From assembly GCA_002362145.1 (NCBI GenBank), contig DETX01000118.1:1-6099 (forward strand): a stretch of 6,099 nucleotides of DNA, given 5' to 3'. The stretch comes from Clostridiales bacterium UBA3277 (GTDB lineage: Bacteria; Bacillota; Clostridia; Oscillospirales; Oscillospiraceae). The notes under the pieces are model-generated. The model saw nothing but the letters and a program-made list of their open reading frames with translations, had not been told where the DNA came from and did no database searches. Within the stretch, counting starts at the first letter, position 1. Each line of letters begins with the position of its first letter. Below are positions 1 to 6,099 of this stretch, one piece after another. The position numbers and the translations under genes were made by a program.

Positions 1-22
1 CTACCAGATGAGCTACACCCGC
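1..22 (-). tRNA. tRNA gene, 5' part only, probably tRNA-Gly
   Basis: Read on the minus strand from position 22, the sequence starts GCGGGTG-TA-GCTC-A and continues with a D-loop containing GGTAG. This matches a 7-base acceptor strand, T8-A9, a GCTC D-stem strand and the conserved G18-G19 of a bacterial tRNA. The window ends inside the D-arm, so the anticodon, T-arm and 3' end are missing. An acceptor strand of GCGGGTG is typical of bacterial tRNA-Gly, which is why glycine is suggested; the anticodon cannot be seen. A strong promoter lies immediately upstream and leaves a leader of only a few bases for RNase P to remove. More tRNA genes could follow outside the window. Confidence 0.8.
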
Positions 23-35
23 ATGACCATTGTTT

Positions 36-63
36 ATTATAGCGGTTTTTTCGGGAAAGTCAA
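36..63 (-). promoter_or_regulatory. Sigma-A type promoter for the tRNA gene
   Basis: On the minus strand there is a -35 hexamer TTGACT (63 to 58), a 16-base spacer and a perfect -10 hexamer TATAAT (41 to 36). Transcription would start near positions 27 to 30, some 5 to 8 bases before the tRNA 5' end at 22. The -35 box begins 9 bases after the lipoprotein stop codon, so the whole promoter fits in the short gap. The near-consensus boxes are what one expects of a highly expressed stable-RNA gene. Confidence 0.85.
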
Positions 64-72
64 GCCCCTTTT

Positions 73-1302
73 TCAAAAATTCTCTTCTTTCGGCACGTCC
101 TCCGCCCCCTCCCCGGGAAGGGGCTCTGTTTCCGGCTCTGAGGCGGTTTCCTCCCCGGTCCCCGTGGGGAGCTCTTCCGCTCCGGCCGTCTCGGCGGGAG
201 GCGCCGTATTCTGCTCTGTCTCCGCCGCCGGGGCAGCCTCCGGGTCGCAGGCCGGATAGGCCGAGTAATCCCAGACGTAGCCGCTCATCTCCCAGTCACT
301 CCACTCCCGGTAGCCTCCCAGCTCGCTGCTGCGAAGCAGATCCACATGGCAGTAGTTTTCCCCCTCCGTGACCATGTTCCAGGTCCAGGGCTCCCCCTGC
401 CGGGTGCCGGTGACAACCCGGCATTCCAGTCCCGCGCTGCGGCACATGGCGGCATAGACCGTGGCAAAGGCCCGGCTGTCCCCTACGCCGTGGCGCAGAA
501 GGCTGTAGGCCGGGGTGATGGAGGTTTCAATGGTATAGTCAAAGCGCTCCATGAGGAAGGCATAGAGCTGGGTATACTTCTGCCGGTGGGAATCGTCGCC
601 GCTGACATAGAGCACGGCGGAGTTGAACACCGGCTCCACCAGAGACTGCATCTGCCGCAGATCGTCCCGGCCGTTCTGATAGGCAAACACCAGCTCAATG
701 ACCCGGGCCCGGCCCGCGCCGTAGATATTTTCCGTAACCTGGGGCACTTCCATCACCGTCTGCGGTCTTTCCTCGGCAAAGTCCCGCACCAGCTGGGTCA
801 TGTCCCGGGTGGCATACCGGTCCACCAGCAGCACAACCCCCGCGTCACAGCGCTGCAGCGCCTGCTCCACCGCCGTCTCGGCGGCCTCCATATCGGCCAC
901 CCGGCGGATCTGCTGCAATTCCCCCAGGCTCCGTCGGTAGGAGATGGTCACAGCCAGAGCATCCTGACCGCCGCTGGTGCCCAGCTCATAGTCGATGGTA
1001 TCCACGGCAAAGGCGCCGATGGGATAGCCGCTCATGACGAACTGGACAGCGGCTTTTACGGACTTCTCCACATCCGTCTGGTAGTCCCCCACGCCGATGA
1101 CCCCGGTCTCAGCGCCGGAATCCACCAGCTTTTCCAGGGCATTTACCAGCTCCTGATAGTTTTCCACATGAATGGTCCCGGTCTGAGCCGTCTGGCTCTG
1201 CTCCCGGTGGGGCATCACGGACAGGTAGCTCCCATCAAACCAGGCACAGCCCCCCAGAAGCAGGCTCATGCACAGGCACAAAAGCAAAACTCTTTTTCCC
1301 AC
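73..1302 (-). CDS. Secreted lipoprotein with degenerate transglutaminase-like domain
   Basis: A 409-residue predicted lipoprotein. It begins with a basic n-region (K3, R4), a leucine-rich core and a lipobox LGGC ending at Cys19, so it should be exported by Sec, lipidated and anchored outside the membrane. Residues about 46-135 and 138-222 look like two copies of one alpha/beta unit, unnamed here. Residues about 224-322 resemble a transglutaminase-like (papain-fold) domain: GVGDSRAFATVYAAMCRSAG fits the active-site helix, the WTWN segment the His strand, and HVD the Asp strand. Yet Ser276 stands where the nucleophilic Cys is expected and Trp306 where the His is expected; only Asp321 is kept. 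It is therefore probably a non-catalytic binding or structural protein. Residues 353-409 are Pro/Glu/Ala/Thr-rich and probably disordered. The GTG start is chosen for its well-placed ribosome binding site and intact signal peptide. It follows the yitT-like gene by 15 bp. The substrate or partner is unknown. Confidence 0.85.
   Translation of the reverse strand: MGKRVLLLCLCMSLLLGGCAWFDGSYLSVMPHREQSQTAQTGTIHVENYQELVNALEKLVDSGAETGVIGVGDYQTDVEKSVKAAVQFVMSGYPIGAFAVDTIDYELGTSGGQDALAVTISYRRSLGELQQIRRVADMEAAETAVEQALQRCDAGVVLLVDRYATRDMTQLVRDFAEERPQTVMEVPQVTENIYGAGRARVIELVFAYQNGRDDLRQMQSLVEPVFNSAVLYVSGDDSHRQKYTQLYAFLMERFDYTIETSITPAYSLLRHGVGDSRAFATVYAAMCRSAGLECRVVTGTRQGEPWTWNMVTEGENYCHVDLLRSSELGGYREWSDWEMSGYVWDYSAYPACDPEAAPAAETEQNTAPPAETAGAEELPTGTGEETASEPETEPLPGEGAEDVPKEENF
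637..891 (-). repeat. Second copy of a divergent internal protein duplication
   Basis: Residues about 138-222 of the lipoprotein. By eye they share an order of elements with residues about 46-135: a helix with AL near its centre, a hydrophobic strand leading to a Tyr and acidic residues (VLLVDRYATRD), an amphipathic helix, a Pro, then a segment with Y-G followed by a strand ending AYQ, and an L-RQM-like turn helix. The match is weak in identity and is seen only at the protein level, so it would be an old duplication. Confidence 0.45.
898..1167 (-). repeat. First copy of a divergent internal protein duplication
   Basis: Residues about 46-135 of the lipoprotein. The pattern is a helix with NALEKLV, a hydrophobic strand leading to GDYQTD, a helix, Pro94, then a strand region with IDYELG, a second strand ending in SYRR and LGELQQIRRV. 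The second copy has the same succession (QALQR, VDRYATRD, Pro180, NIYGAG, AYQN, LRQMQSLV). No named domain is recognised. The copies sit between the lipid anchor and the transglutaminase-like domain. Confidence 0.45.
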
Positions 1303-1308
1303 AATGCC

Positions 1309-1316
1309 CCTCCTTT
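1309..1316 (-). promoter_or_regulatory. Ribosome binding site that fixes the lipoprotein GTG start
   Basis: AAAGGAGG, a near-perfect Shine-Dalgarno sequence, lies 6 bases before the GTG at 1302 and directly after the stop codon of the preceding gene (1318-1320). It supports the GTG start over any later Met and suggests translational coupling with the yitT-like gene. Confidence 0.85.
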
Positions 1317-1317
1317 C

Positions 1318-2181
1318 TCACAGTGACTGCTTGGAATACCGGGAAAAGCCGTCCCCCAGGACCTGGTGCGCCTCCTGGACAATGACGAAGGCCTCCGGGT
1401 CAATGGCCATGACCAGCTCCTTGAGCTCATTGATCTGCTGCTTTTTCACCGCCGCCAGCACCACCTCCGTGTCCTGGCGGCTGTAGCAGCCCTGGCCATG
1501 GAGGAAGGTGGCGCCCCGGTCCAGCTTTTCGCCGATGGCCTGGGCGATGGCCTCATACTCCCTGGAAATGATGAGGGCCACGTGGGAGAAGTCAAAGCGG
1601 TAGACCACCGCGTCGATGAGTTTTCCGGTGAGGAAAACCGTCAGGCCGGTGTACAGGGCCGCTCCGATGTCCCAGAAGGCAACGCCGGTCAAGACCACCA
1701 CCATGGCGTCGATGCCCATGGTAATGGTGCCGATGGGCACGTTGCGGTAGTGCAGCTTGAGAAGTCTTGCCAGGATGTCCGTGCCGCCGGTGGAGCTGCC
1801 ACAGACAAAGACCAGTCCCAGCCCCAGCCCGCACAGGACGCCGCCGTAGATCACGCCGATGAGCGGCTCCATGGGGGGCATCCGGATCAGGGCAAAGGCG
1901 TCGATGAGCACAGAGCTGGTGACCATGCCCAGCAGGCTGCCGAAAAAGAACCGGCGGCCCACCTTCACCCCGCCAAAGATGAACAGAGGCAGGTTAATCA
2001 GAATGGTCAGCGTGCCCACGCTGCCGAAATTCAAAAAGTGAATAATGACCATGGCAAGGCCCGACACGCCGCCGGAGTTTAAATCGTTCGGCTGCAAAAA
2101 CAGGCCAAAGCCCGCCGCGAACAGGGCGCTGCCCGCCAGGGTTTCCACGATCCAGCCAGCCTTTTTCCACAGTTTTTTCAT
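1318..2181 (-). CDS. YitT family membrane protein (DUF161 plus DUF2179)
   Basis: A 287-residue integral membrane protein of the YitT/YpjC/YvjA family, close to the usual family length. Hydrophobic segments lie at about residues 10-30, 38-52, 57-75, 80-97, 106-127 and 153-172, with a possible further one near 174-190. The family signature GSSTGGTDILARL is at residues 128-140, and an early QPNDLNSGGVSG segment is at 30-41. From about residue 197 a soluble DUF2179 domain follows, recognisable by LDRGAT, a G-x-G-x-Y stretch, an acidic DPEAF and a final GDGF. This domain is expected in the cytoplasm. The family's transported substrate or role is not established. ATG at 2181 has a purine-rich Shine-Dalgarno just upstream. 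It lies 27 bp after the ParC-like gene and 15 bp before the lipoprotein gene, so it is probably co-transcribed with both. No oddity was seen in the sequence. Confidence 0.93.
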   Translation of the reverse strand: MKKLWKKAGWIVETLAGSALFAAGFGLFLQPNDLNSGGVSGLAMVIIHFLNFGSVGTLTILINLPLFIFGGVKVGRRFFFGSLLGMVTSSVLIDAFALIRMPPMEPLIGVIYGGVLCGLGLGLVFVCGSSTGGTDILARLLKLHYRNVPIGTITMGIDAMVVVLTGVAFWDIGAALYTGLTVFLTGKLIDAVVYRFDFSHVALIISREYEAIAQAIGEKLDRGATFLHGQGCYSRQDTEVVLAAVKKQQINELKELVMAIDPEAFVIVQEAHQVLGDGFSRYSKQSL

Positions 2182-2185
2182 GATG

Positions 2186-2197
2186 CCTCTCCCCTTT
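2186..2197 (-). promoter_or_regulatory. Ribosome binding site of the yitT-like gene
   Basis: AAAGGGGAGAGG precedes the ATG at 2181 by 4 bases. It is less canonical than the other two sites here, with two overlapping partial matches (GGGGAG and GAGAGG). It lies wholly within the 27-bp gap after the ParC-like stop codon. Confidence 0.65.
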
Positions 2198-2208
2198 CGC
2201 CCCGTGGA

Positions 2209-4458
2209 CTACACATCAAAGCTCTGCTGCTTGTCCGGGGCGTCCTCGTCCTTCAAAATCGCCCCCGCCGACGGAATGCTCTTGACCCGGTAACGGCTGA
2301 CGTTTCCGATGCCGCTCTCCGACAGCAAAACCGCGTCCTTCAGCGACGCCTTGGCCCGAAGGCTCAGCACCGCCACGCCCTGGGTGTTGCGGGTGGTCTT
2401 GGGAAGAAGCTGAGCCGTGGAGAATACCGCTGCCCGGCCGTCGGTGGAGTAGAGCGCCACCTGCTCGTCGGCATCCAGGGCGATGGCCTTTACCAGGGGG
2501 CTCTTGTCCGAATAGGCCCCCGTGAGCTTTTTCCGGTTGGTCTTGGTCTCGTAGGCGGACAGGGGCACCTTGGCTGCCTTGCCGTTTTCATAGAAGAAGA
2601 GGATAAATCCCTTGTAGTCTCCGCAGAGCACCAGCGCTACCAAATTCTCTCCCGGCTCAAAGCCCAGCTTCTGGGGCAGGTAATCTCCCAAAAGGGAGGC
2701 CTTGCCGTCGTCAAAGTCGCTGAGGCGGGACTTGTAGCACTGGAATTTGTCCGTAAACGCCAAAAATTCCGCCCGGTTGGTGGTCTCCCGGCTGAAGCTC
2801 AGGCTGTCGCCCTCCTTAAACTTCTGCTCGCCGGACATCCGCAGGGACTGCTGGGTGATCTTCTTGAGATAGCCCTCCTTGGAGACAAATACGGTGACGG
2901 GATAGTCCGGCACCGTCTCCTCTTCGCTCTCGGCGGCGGACTCCTGATAGTCGTAGACGATCTCGGTTTTGCGCTCCTGGCCGAACTTGTCGCTGACGGC
3001 CTGGAGCTCCTTGATGATGAGGTTCTGGAGCTTTTTGGGGCTGTTCAGGGTCTCCCGCAGGGCGGCAATCTCCTTTTCCAGCTGGCCGGCGGCCTGGGTC
3101 TGTTTGAGGATGTATTCCTTGTTGATGTTGCGCAGTTTGATCTCCGCCACATAATTGGCCTGGATCTCGTCGATGCCAAAGCCGATCATCAGGTTGGGGA
3201 CAACCTCGCTTTCCAGCTCCGTCTCCCGGATGATGGCGATGGCCTTGTCGATATCCAGCAGAATGCGCTCCAGGCCCTTGAGCAGGTGCAGCCGCTCCTC
3301 CTTCTTCCCGATCTGGAAAAACAGGCGGCGCTTGACGCAGTCCGTCCGCCAGGCGGTCCACTCCTGCAAAATCTCCCCCACGCCCATGACCCTTGGCATG
3401 CCCGCAATGAGGATGTTGAAGTTACAGGGGAAGCTGTCCTGCAGGGAGGTCATCCGGAAGAGTTTCGCCATGAGCTTCTCCGGGTCCACGCCCCGCTTTA
3501 AATCGATGGTCAGCTTCAGGCCTCCCAGGTCCGTCTCATCCCGCATATCGGAGATTTCCTTGATCTTGCCGGCCTTAATAAGCTCCGCTACCTTGTCCAT
3601 GATGACCTCGGTGGCCGTGGTATAGGGGATCTGGGTGATCTCAATGAGGTTCTTATCCTGGACGAACCGCCACTTGGCCCGGAGCTTGAAGCTGCCCCGG
3701 CCGGTGGCGTAGACCTCCCGGGCGGCGTTCTCGTCAAAGAGGAGTTCTCCGCCGGTGGAAAAGTCCGGACCGGGCAGGGTCTCCAAAATGTCCGCGCCGG
3801 GGTTTTTCATCAGGGCAATGGCCGTGTCGCAGACCTCCTTCAAATTGAAGGAGCAGATGTTGGAGGCCATGCCTACGGCGATGCCCTGGTTGGCAGACAC
3901 CAGCACATTGGGGAAGGTGGTGGGAAGCAGCGCCGGCTCCTTCATGGTGGCGTCATAGTTGTCCACCATGTCCACGGTGTCGCAGTCGATGTCCTTAAAG
4001 ATCTCGCCGCAGATGGGGTCCAGCTTGGCCTCGGTATAACGGGCGGCGGCGTAGGCCATGTCCCGGGAATAGACCTTGCCGAAGTTGCCCTTGCTGTCCA
4101 CAAAGGGGTGGAGCAGGGTCTCGTTGCCCCGGGCCAGACGGACCATGGTCTCGTAGATGGCGGCGTCGCCGTGGGGATTTAAGCGCATGGTCTGGCCCAC
4201 AATGTTGGCGGACTTGGTCCGCCCGCCGGTGAGCAGGCCCATTTTGTACATGGTATACAGGAGCTTCCGATGGCTGGGCTTAAAGCCGTCAATTTCCGGG
4301 ATGGCCCGGGATACGATGACGGACATGGCATAGGGCATATAGTTGGTCTCCAAGGTCTCGGAGATGGGCTGCTCGGTGGTGGAGCCCACCAGCCCCATGA
4401 TGCCGTCGGTATTTACCTTTTTATGATTTTGTTCCGTTTCTTTTTTCCTGCGTGCCAT
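2209..4458 (-). CDS. parC: Type IIA DNA topoisomerase subunit A (ParC/GyrA-like)
   Basis: A 749-residue DNA breakage-reunion subunit, near the length of ParC and shorter than typical GyrA. The winged-helix region contains HGDAAIYE (96-103) and the catalytic Tyr in AARYTE (Arg140-Tyr141), which would attack DNA and form the covalent 5' link. The tower domain follows, then a long helical coiled-coil arm (about 385-490). From about 515 a shortened beta-pinwheel-type domain has roughly five visible blade-like repeats. The GyrA-box (QRRGGKG type) that lets gyrase wrap DNA is missing; SGEQKFKEGDSL (542-553) stands in that place. This favours a topoisomerase IV-like role (decatenation, relaxation) over supercoiling, hence the tentative symbol. 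The residue matching E. coli GyrA Ser83 is Ala99 and that matching Asp87 is Glu103. It starts 27 bp after its B-subunit partner, with AAGGAG 6 bases before the ATG. It could be named gyrase A by other pipelines. Confidence 0.93.
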   Translation of the reverse strand: MARRKKETEQNHKKVNTDGIMGLVGSTTEQPISETLETNYMPYAMSVIVSRAIPEIDGFKPSHRKLLYTMYKMGLLTGGRTKSANIVGQTMRLNPHGDAAIYETMVRLARGNETLLHPFVDSKGNFGKVYSRDMAYAAARYTEAKLDPICGEIFKDIDCDTVDMVDNYDATMKEPALLPTTFPNVLVSANQGIAVGMASNICSFNLKEVCDTAIALMKNPGADILETLPGPDFSTGGELLFDENAAREVYATGRGSFKLRAKWRFVQDKNLIEITQIPYTTATEVIMDKVAELIKAGKIKEISDMRDETDLGGLKLTIDLKRGVDPEKLMAKLFRMTSLQDSFPCNFNILIAGMPRVMGVGEILQEWTAWRTDCVKRRLFFQIGKKEERLHLLKGLERILLDIDKAIAIIRETELESEVVPNLMIGFGIDEIQANYVAEIKLRNINKEYILKQTQAAGQLEKEIAALRETLNSPKKLQNLIIKELQAVSDKFGQERKTEIVYDYQESAAESEEETVPDYPVTVFVSKEGYLKKITQQSLRMSGEQKFKEGDSLSFSRETTNRAEFLAFTDKFQCYKSRLSDFDDGKASLLGDYLPQKLGFEPGENLVALVLCGDYKGFILFFYENGKAAKVPLSAYETKTNRKKLTGAYSDKSPLVKAIALDADEQVALYSTDGRAAVFSTAQLLPKTTRNTQGVAVLSLRAKASLKDAVLLSESGIGNVSRYRVKSIPSAGAILKDEDAPDKQQSFDV

Positions 4459-4464
4459 AACGCA

Positions 4465-4470
4465 CTCCTT
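4465..4470 (-). promoter_or_regulatory. Ribosome binding site of the ParC-like gene
   Basis: AAGGAG (GAAGGAG if extended) lies 6 bases before the ATG at 4458, inside the 27-bp gap after the ParE-like stop. It supports this start over the internal Met codons. Confidence 0.8.
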
Positions 4471-4485
4471 CGTGTCGGTAGTTTC

Positions 4486-6099
4486 TCAGGAGATATCCGC
4501 CAGTTCCAGATACTTCGCCCCGTTTTCGGCGATGAAGTTCTTCCGGTCGCTGAGGCGGTCCCCCAGGAGAATCTCAAAATAGTATGCCGTCCGCTCCGCG
4601 TCCTCGGGCATGACCTTAATAAGGCGGCGGGTCTCCGGGTTCATGGTGGTCATCCACATCATCTCCGGGTCGTTTTCGCCCAGTCCCTTGGAGCGCTGGA
4701 TGGTAACCTTCTTCCCCTCCAGCTCCTTTAGGATCTTTGCCTTTTCCTGCTCGGTGTAGGCAAACCAGGTCTTATCCTTATAGGTGATCTCAAACAGCGG
4801 GGATTCGGCGATATAGACATAGCCATCCCGGATCAGGGTGGGACAGAGCCGGTAGATCATGGTGAGCACCAGGGTTCTGATCTGGAAGCCGTCGTAGTCG
4901 GCATCGGTACAGATGACCACCTTGCTCCAACGAAGCTGGCTCAAGTCGAAGGAGGAGAGCTCCTTGGCCTTCTTCCCCTGGACCTCCACACCGCAGCCCA
5001 GGACCTTCATCAGGTCCGTGATAATGGGAGAGGCGAAAATTTTGCTGTAGTCCGCTTTCAGGCAGTTGAGAATCTTGCCCCGGATGGGCATGATGCCCTG
5101 AAACTCCGAGTCCCGGCTGAGCTTAACAGAGCCCATAGCCGAATCGCCCTCCACAATGTACAGCTCCCGCTGGGAGGCGTCCCGGCTGCGGCAGTCTACA
5201 AACTTCTGGACCCGGTTGGAGATGTCGATGGAGCCGGAGAGCTTCTTCTTGACGCTGCTCTTGGTCTTTTCGGCGGACTCTCTGGCACGCTTGTTCACAA
5301 GGATCTGCTCGGCGGCCCGGTCGGCCTCCTGCTTGTTCTCGATGAACCAGACCTGGAGCTGCTCCTTGAAGAAGGCCGTCATGGCCTCCTGGGTGAACTT
5401 GGAGTTGACGCTCTTTTTGGTCTGGTTTTCAAAACAGCCGATGGTGGAGAAGCAGTTGGTCACCAGCACCAGGCTGTCCTGAATGTCCTGGAAGAGGATT
5501 TTACTCTCACCCTTGGTGTACTTATTGTTGTCCCGGAGGAATTTGTCGAAGGCCGCGGTGAAGCCCAGGCGCACCGCCCGGTCGGGGCTGCCGCCGTATT
5601 CCAGCCAGGAGGAGTTGTGGTAATACTCAATGTGGCTGATCTGCTTAGAAAAGCAGAAGGAGGCGGTGATTTTCAGCTTCATCTCCGGCCGGTTTTCCGC
5701 GTCCCGGCCCCGGCGCTCAGTCTCCCAGTAGGTGGGCATGGTAAAGGCATTGTCCCCCACCAGCTCCTCAATATACTCCCGGATGCCCCCGGCGTAGCAG
5801 AATTCCTCCGTCTCGAATTTTCCGCCCGCTTGGCAGCGGAAACGGAAGGTGATCCCGGGGTTCACCACTGCCTGACGCTTGAGCACGTCCCGGTAGTATT
5901 CCACGGGGATGTCGATTTCGGTGAACACCTGCCGGTCCGGCTTCCAGTGGAATTTGGAGCCGGTCTTTTTCCGGTCGGCAGGCTCCTTCTTAAGGCCACC
6001 GATATTTTTTCCCTTTTCAAAATGGAGGTCGTACCGATAGCCGTCCCGGCGGATGGTGGCGTCAAAGAATTCGGAGGCGTACTGGGTGGCGCAGGAGCC
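4486..6099 (-). CDS. parE: Type IIA DNA topoisomerase subunit B (ParE/GyrB-like), 5' end cut off
   Basis: The reading frame is open to the right edge: 537 residues are visible and the true start lies outside. The first visible Gly aligns without gaps to about Gly119 of E. coli GyrB, so roughly 118 residues of the ATPase domain are missing, including most nucleotide-binding motifs. A GTG at 5926-5928 is internal, since homologous sequence (RRDG, KKTGS, HWKPDRQ) runs through it. The transducer region keeps QTK (visible residues 226-228), whose Lys contacts ATP in GyrB. The TOPRIM domain has EGDSA (Glu317) and DADYD (Asp399, 401, 403), the expected magnesium ligands, followed by RSKGLGE (469-475). 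There is no large insertion like that of Gram-negative GyrB. The family supplies ATP hydrolysis and metal for strand passage in an A2B2 complex with the next gene. Compared with usual family members it has GGSPDRAV in place of GGTH and DADYDGFQIRT in place of DADVDGAHIRT, so it belongs to a divergent branch. Confidence 0.93.
   Translation of the reverse strand, partial: GSCATQYASEFFDATIRRDGYRYDLHFEKGKNIGGLKKEPADRKKTGSKFHWKPDRQVFTEIDIPVEYYRDVLKRQAVVNPGITFRFRCQAGGKFETEEFCYAGGIREYIEELVGDNAFTMPTYWETERRGRDAENRPEMKLKITASFCFSKQISHIEYYHNSSWLEYGGSPDRAVRLGFTAAFDKFLRDNNKYTKGESKILFQDIQDSLVLVTNCFSTIGCFENQTKKSVNSKFTQEAMTAFFKEQLQVWFIENKQEADRAAEQILVNKRARESAEKTKSSVKKKLSGSIDISNRVQKFVDCRSRDASQRELYIVEGDSAMGSVKLSRDSEFQGIMPIRGKILNCLKADYSKIFASPIITDLMKVLGCGVEVQGKKAKELSSFDLSQLRWSKVVICTDADYDGFQIRTLVLTMIYRLCPTLIRDGYVYIAESPLFEITYKDKTWFAYTEQEKAKILKELEGKKVTIQRSKGLGENDPEMMWMTTMNPETRRLIKVMPEDAERTAYYFEILLGDRLSDRKNFIAENGAKYLELADIS

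Noticed and set aside
52..76. Possible terminator: GGG/CCC stem followed by a T-run on the plus strand
   Set aside because: The stem is only 3 to 4 base pairs, no plus-strand gene exists to terminate, and the same bases form the tRNA promoter and the lipoprotein stop region.
151..171. Inverted repeat CTCCCC / GGGGAG with a 9-base loop
   Set aside because: It lies inside the coding region for the Pro/Glu-rich tail, has no T-run after it on the minus strand, and such short GC stems are expected by chance here.
346..1326. Long plus-strand open frame (326 codons) opposite the lipoprotein gene
   Set aside because: It is antisense to a well-supported gene, has no convincing ribosome binding site, and its composition (rich in His, Gly, Pro) is typical of a GC-rich shadow frame.
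1366..2082. Plus-strand open frame (238 codons) opposite the yitT-like gene
   Set aside because: It is rich in His, Asp, Gln and Ala with no recognisable domain, and lies entirely antisense to a clear membrane protein gene.
2816..3361. Minus-strand open frame (181 codons) inside the ParC-like gene
   Set aside because: It is an out-of-frame overlap with a gene whose own frame shows full family similarity, and its low-complexity Arg/Gly/Gln/Pro composition indicates a shadow.
5926..5928. GTG as the start of the B-subunit gene
   Set aside because: The frame stays open to the window edge and the upstream residues match the GyrB ATPase domain, so this GTG is an internal Val codon.

Overview
The window looks like chromosome from a GC-rich anaerobic Firmicute of the class Clostridia, probably Oscillospiraceae-like (Oscillibacter/Flavonifractor type). 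The placement rests on strong AGGAGG-type ribosome binding sites with a GTG start, a divergent clostridial-style second type IIA topoisomerase pair, a YitT-family membrane protein and a near-consensus sigma-A promoter. This is inference from gene content and style; no database search was possible.

Everything recognisable lies on the minus strand, so genes read from right to left. From 6099 down to 73 there are four closely packed genes that look like one transcription unit. (1) A type IIA topoisomerase B subunit (ParE/GyrB-like) is cut at its N-terminus by the right edge. (2) After 27 bp comes the matching A subunit (ParC/GyrA-like), with catalytic Tyr141 but no GyrA-box and a short C-terminal domain. 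(3) After another 27 bp comes a YitT-family (DUF161 + DUF2179) membrane protein. (4) After 15 bp comes a secreted lipoprotein with two related N-terminal segments and a transglutaminase-like fold whose catalytic Cys and His appear replaced. A near-consensus promoter then drives a tRNA gene, probably tRNA-Gly, which runs off the left edge.

The two topoisomerase subunits should form an A2B2 enzyme that passes DNA through a transient double-strand break using ATP. Loss of the GyrA-box suggests decatenation or relaxation rather than negative supercoiling. The two downstream genes act at the membrane and cell surface and have no evident mechanistic link to DNA topology. Their link is co-transcription.

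No CRISPR array, insertion sequence, phage gene or attachment site was seen. No plus-strand gene is supported; the long plus-strand open frames are antisense shadows typical of GC-rich coding DNA. The longest stretch without a gene is the 50 bp between the lipoprotein stop and the tRNA, and it is filled by the tRNA promoter. The most notable observations are the degenerate transglutaminase-like lipoprotein with its internal duplication, and the divergent topoisomerase pair with an Ala at the main quinolone-contact position.
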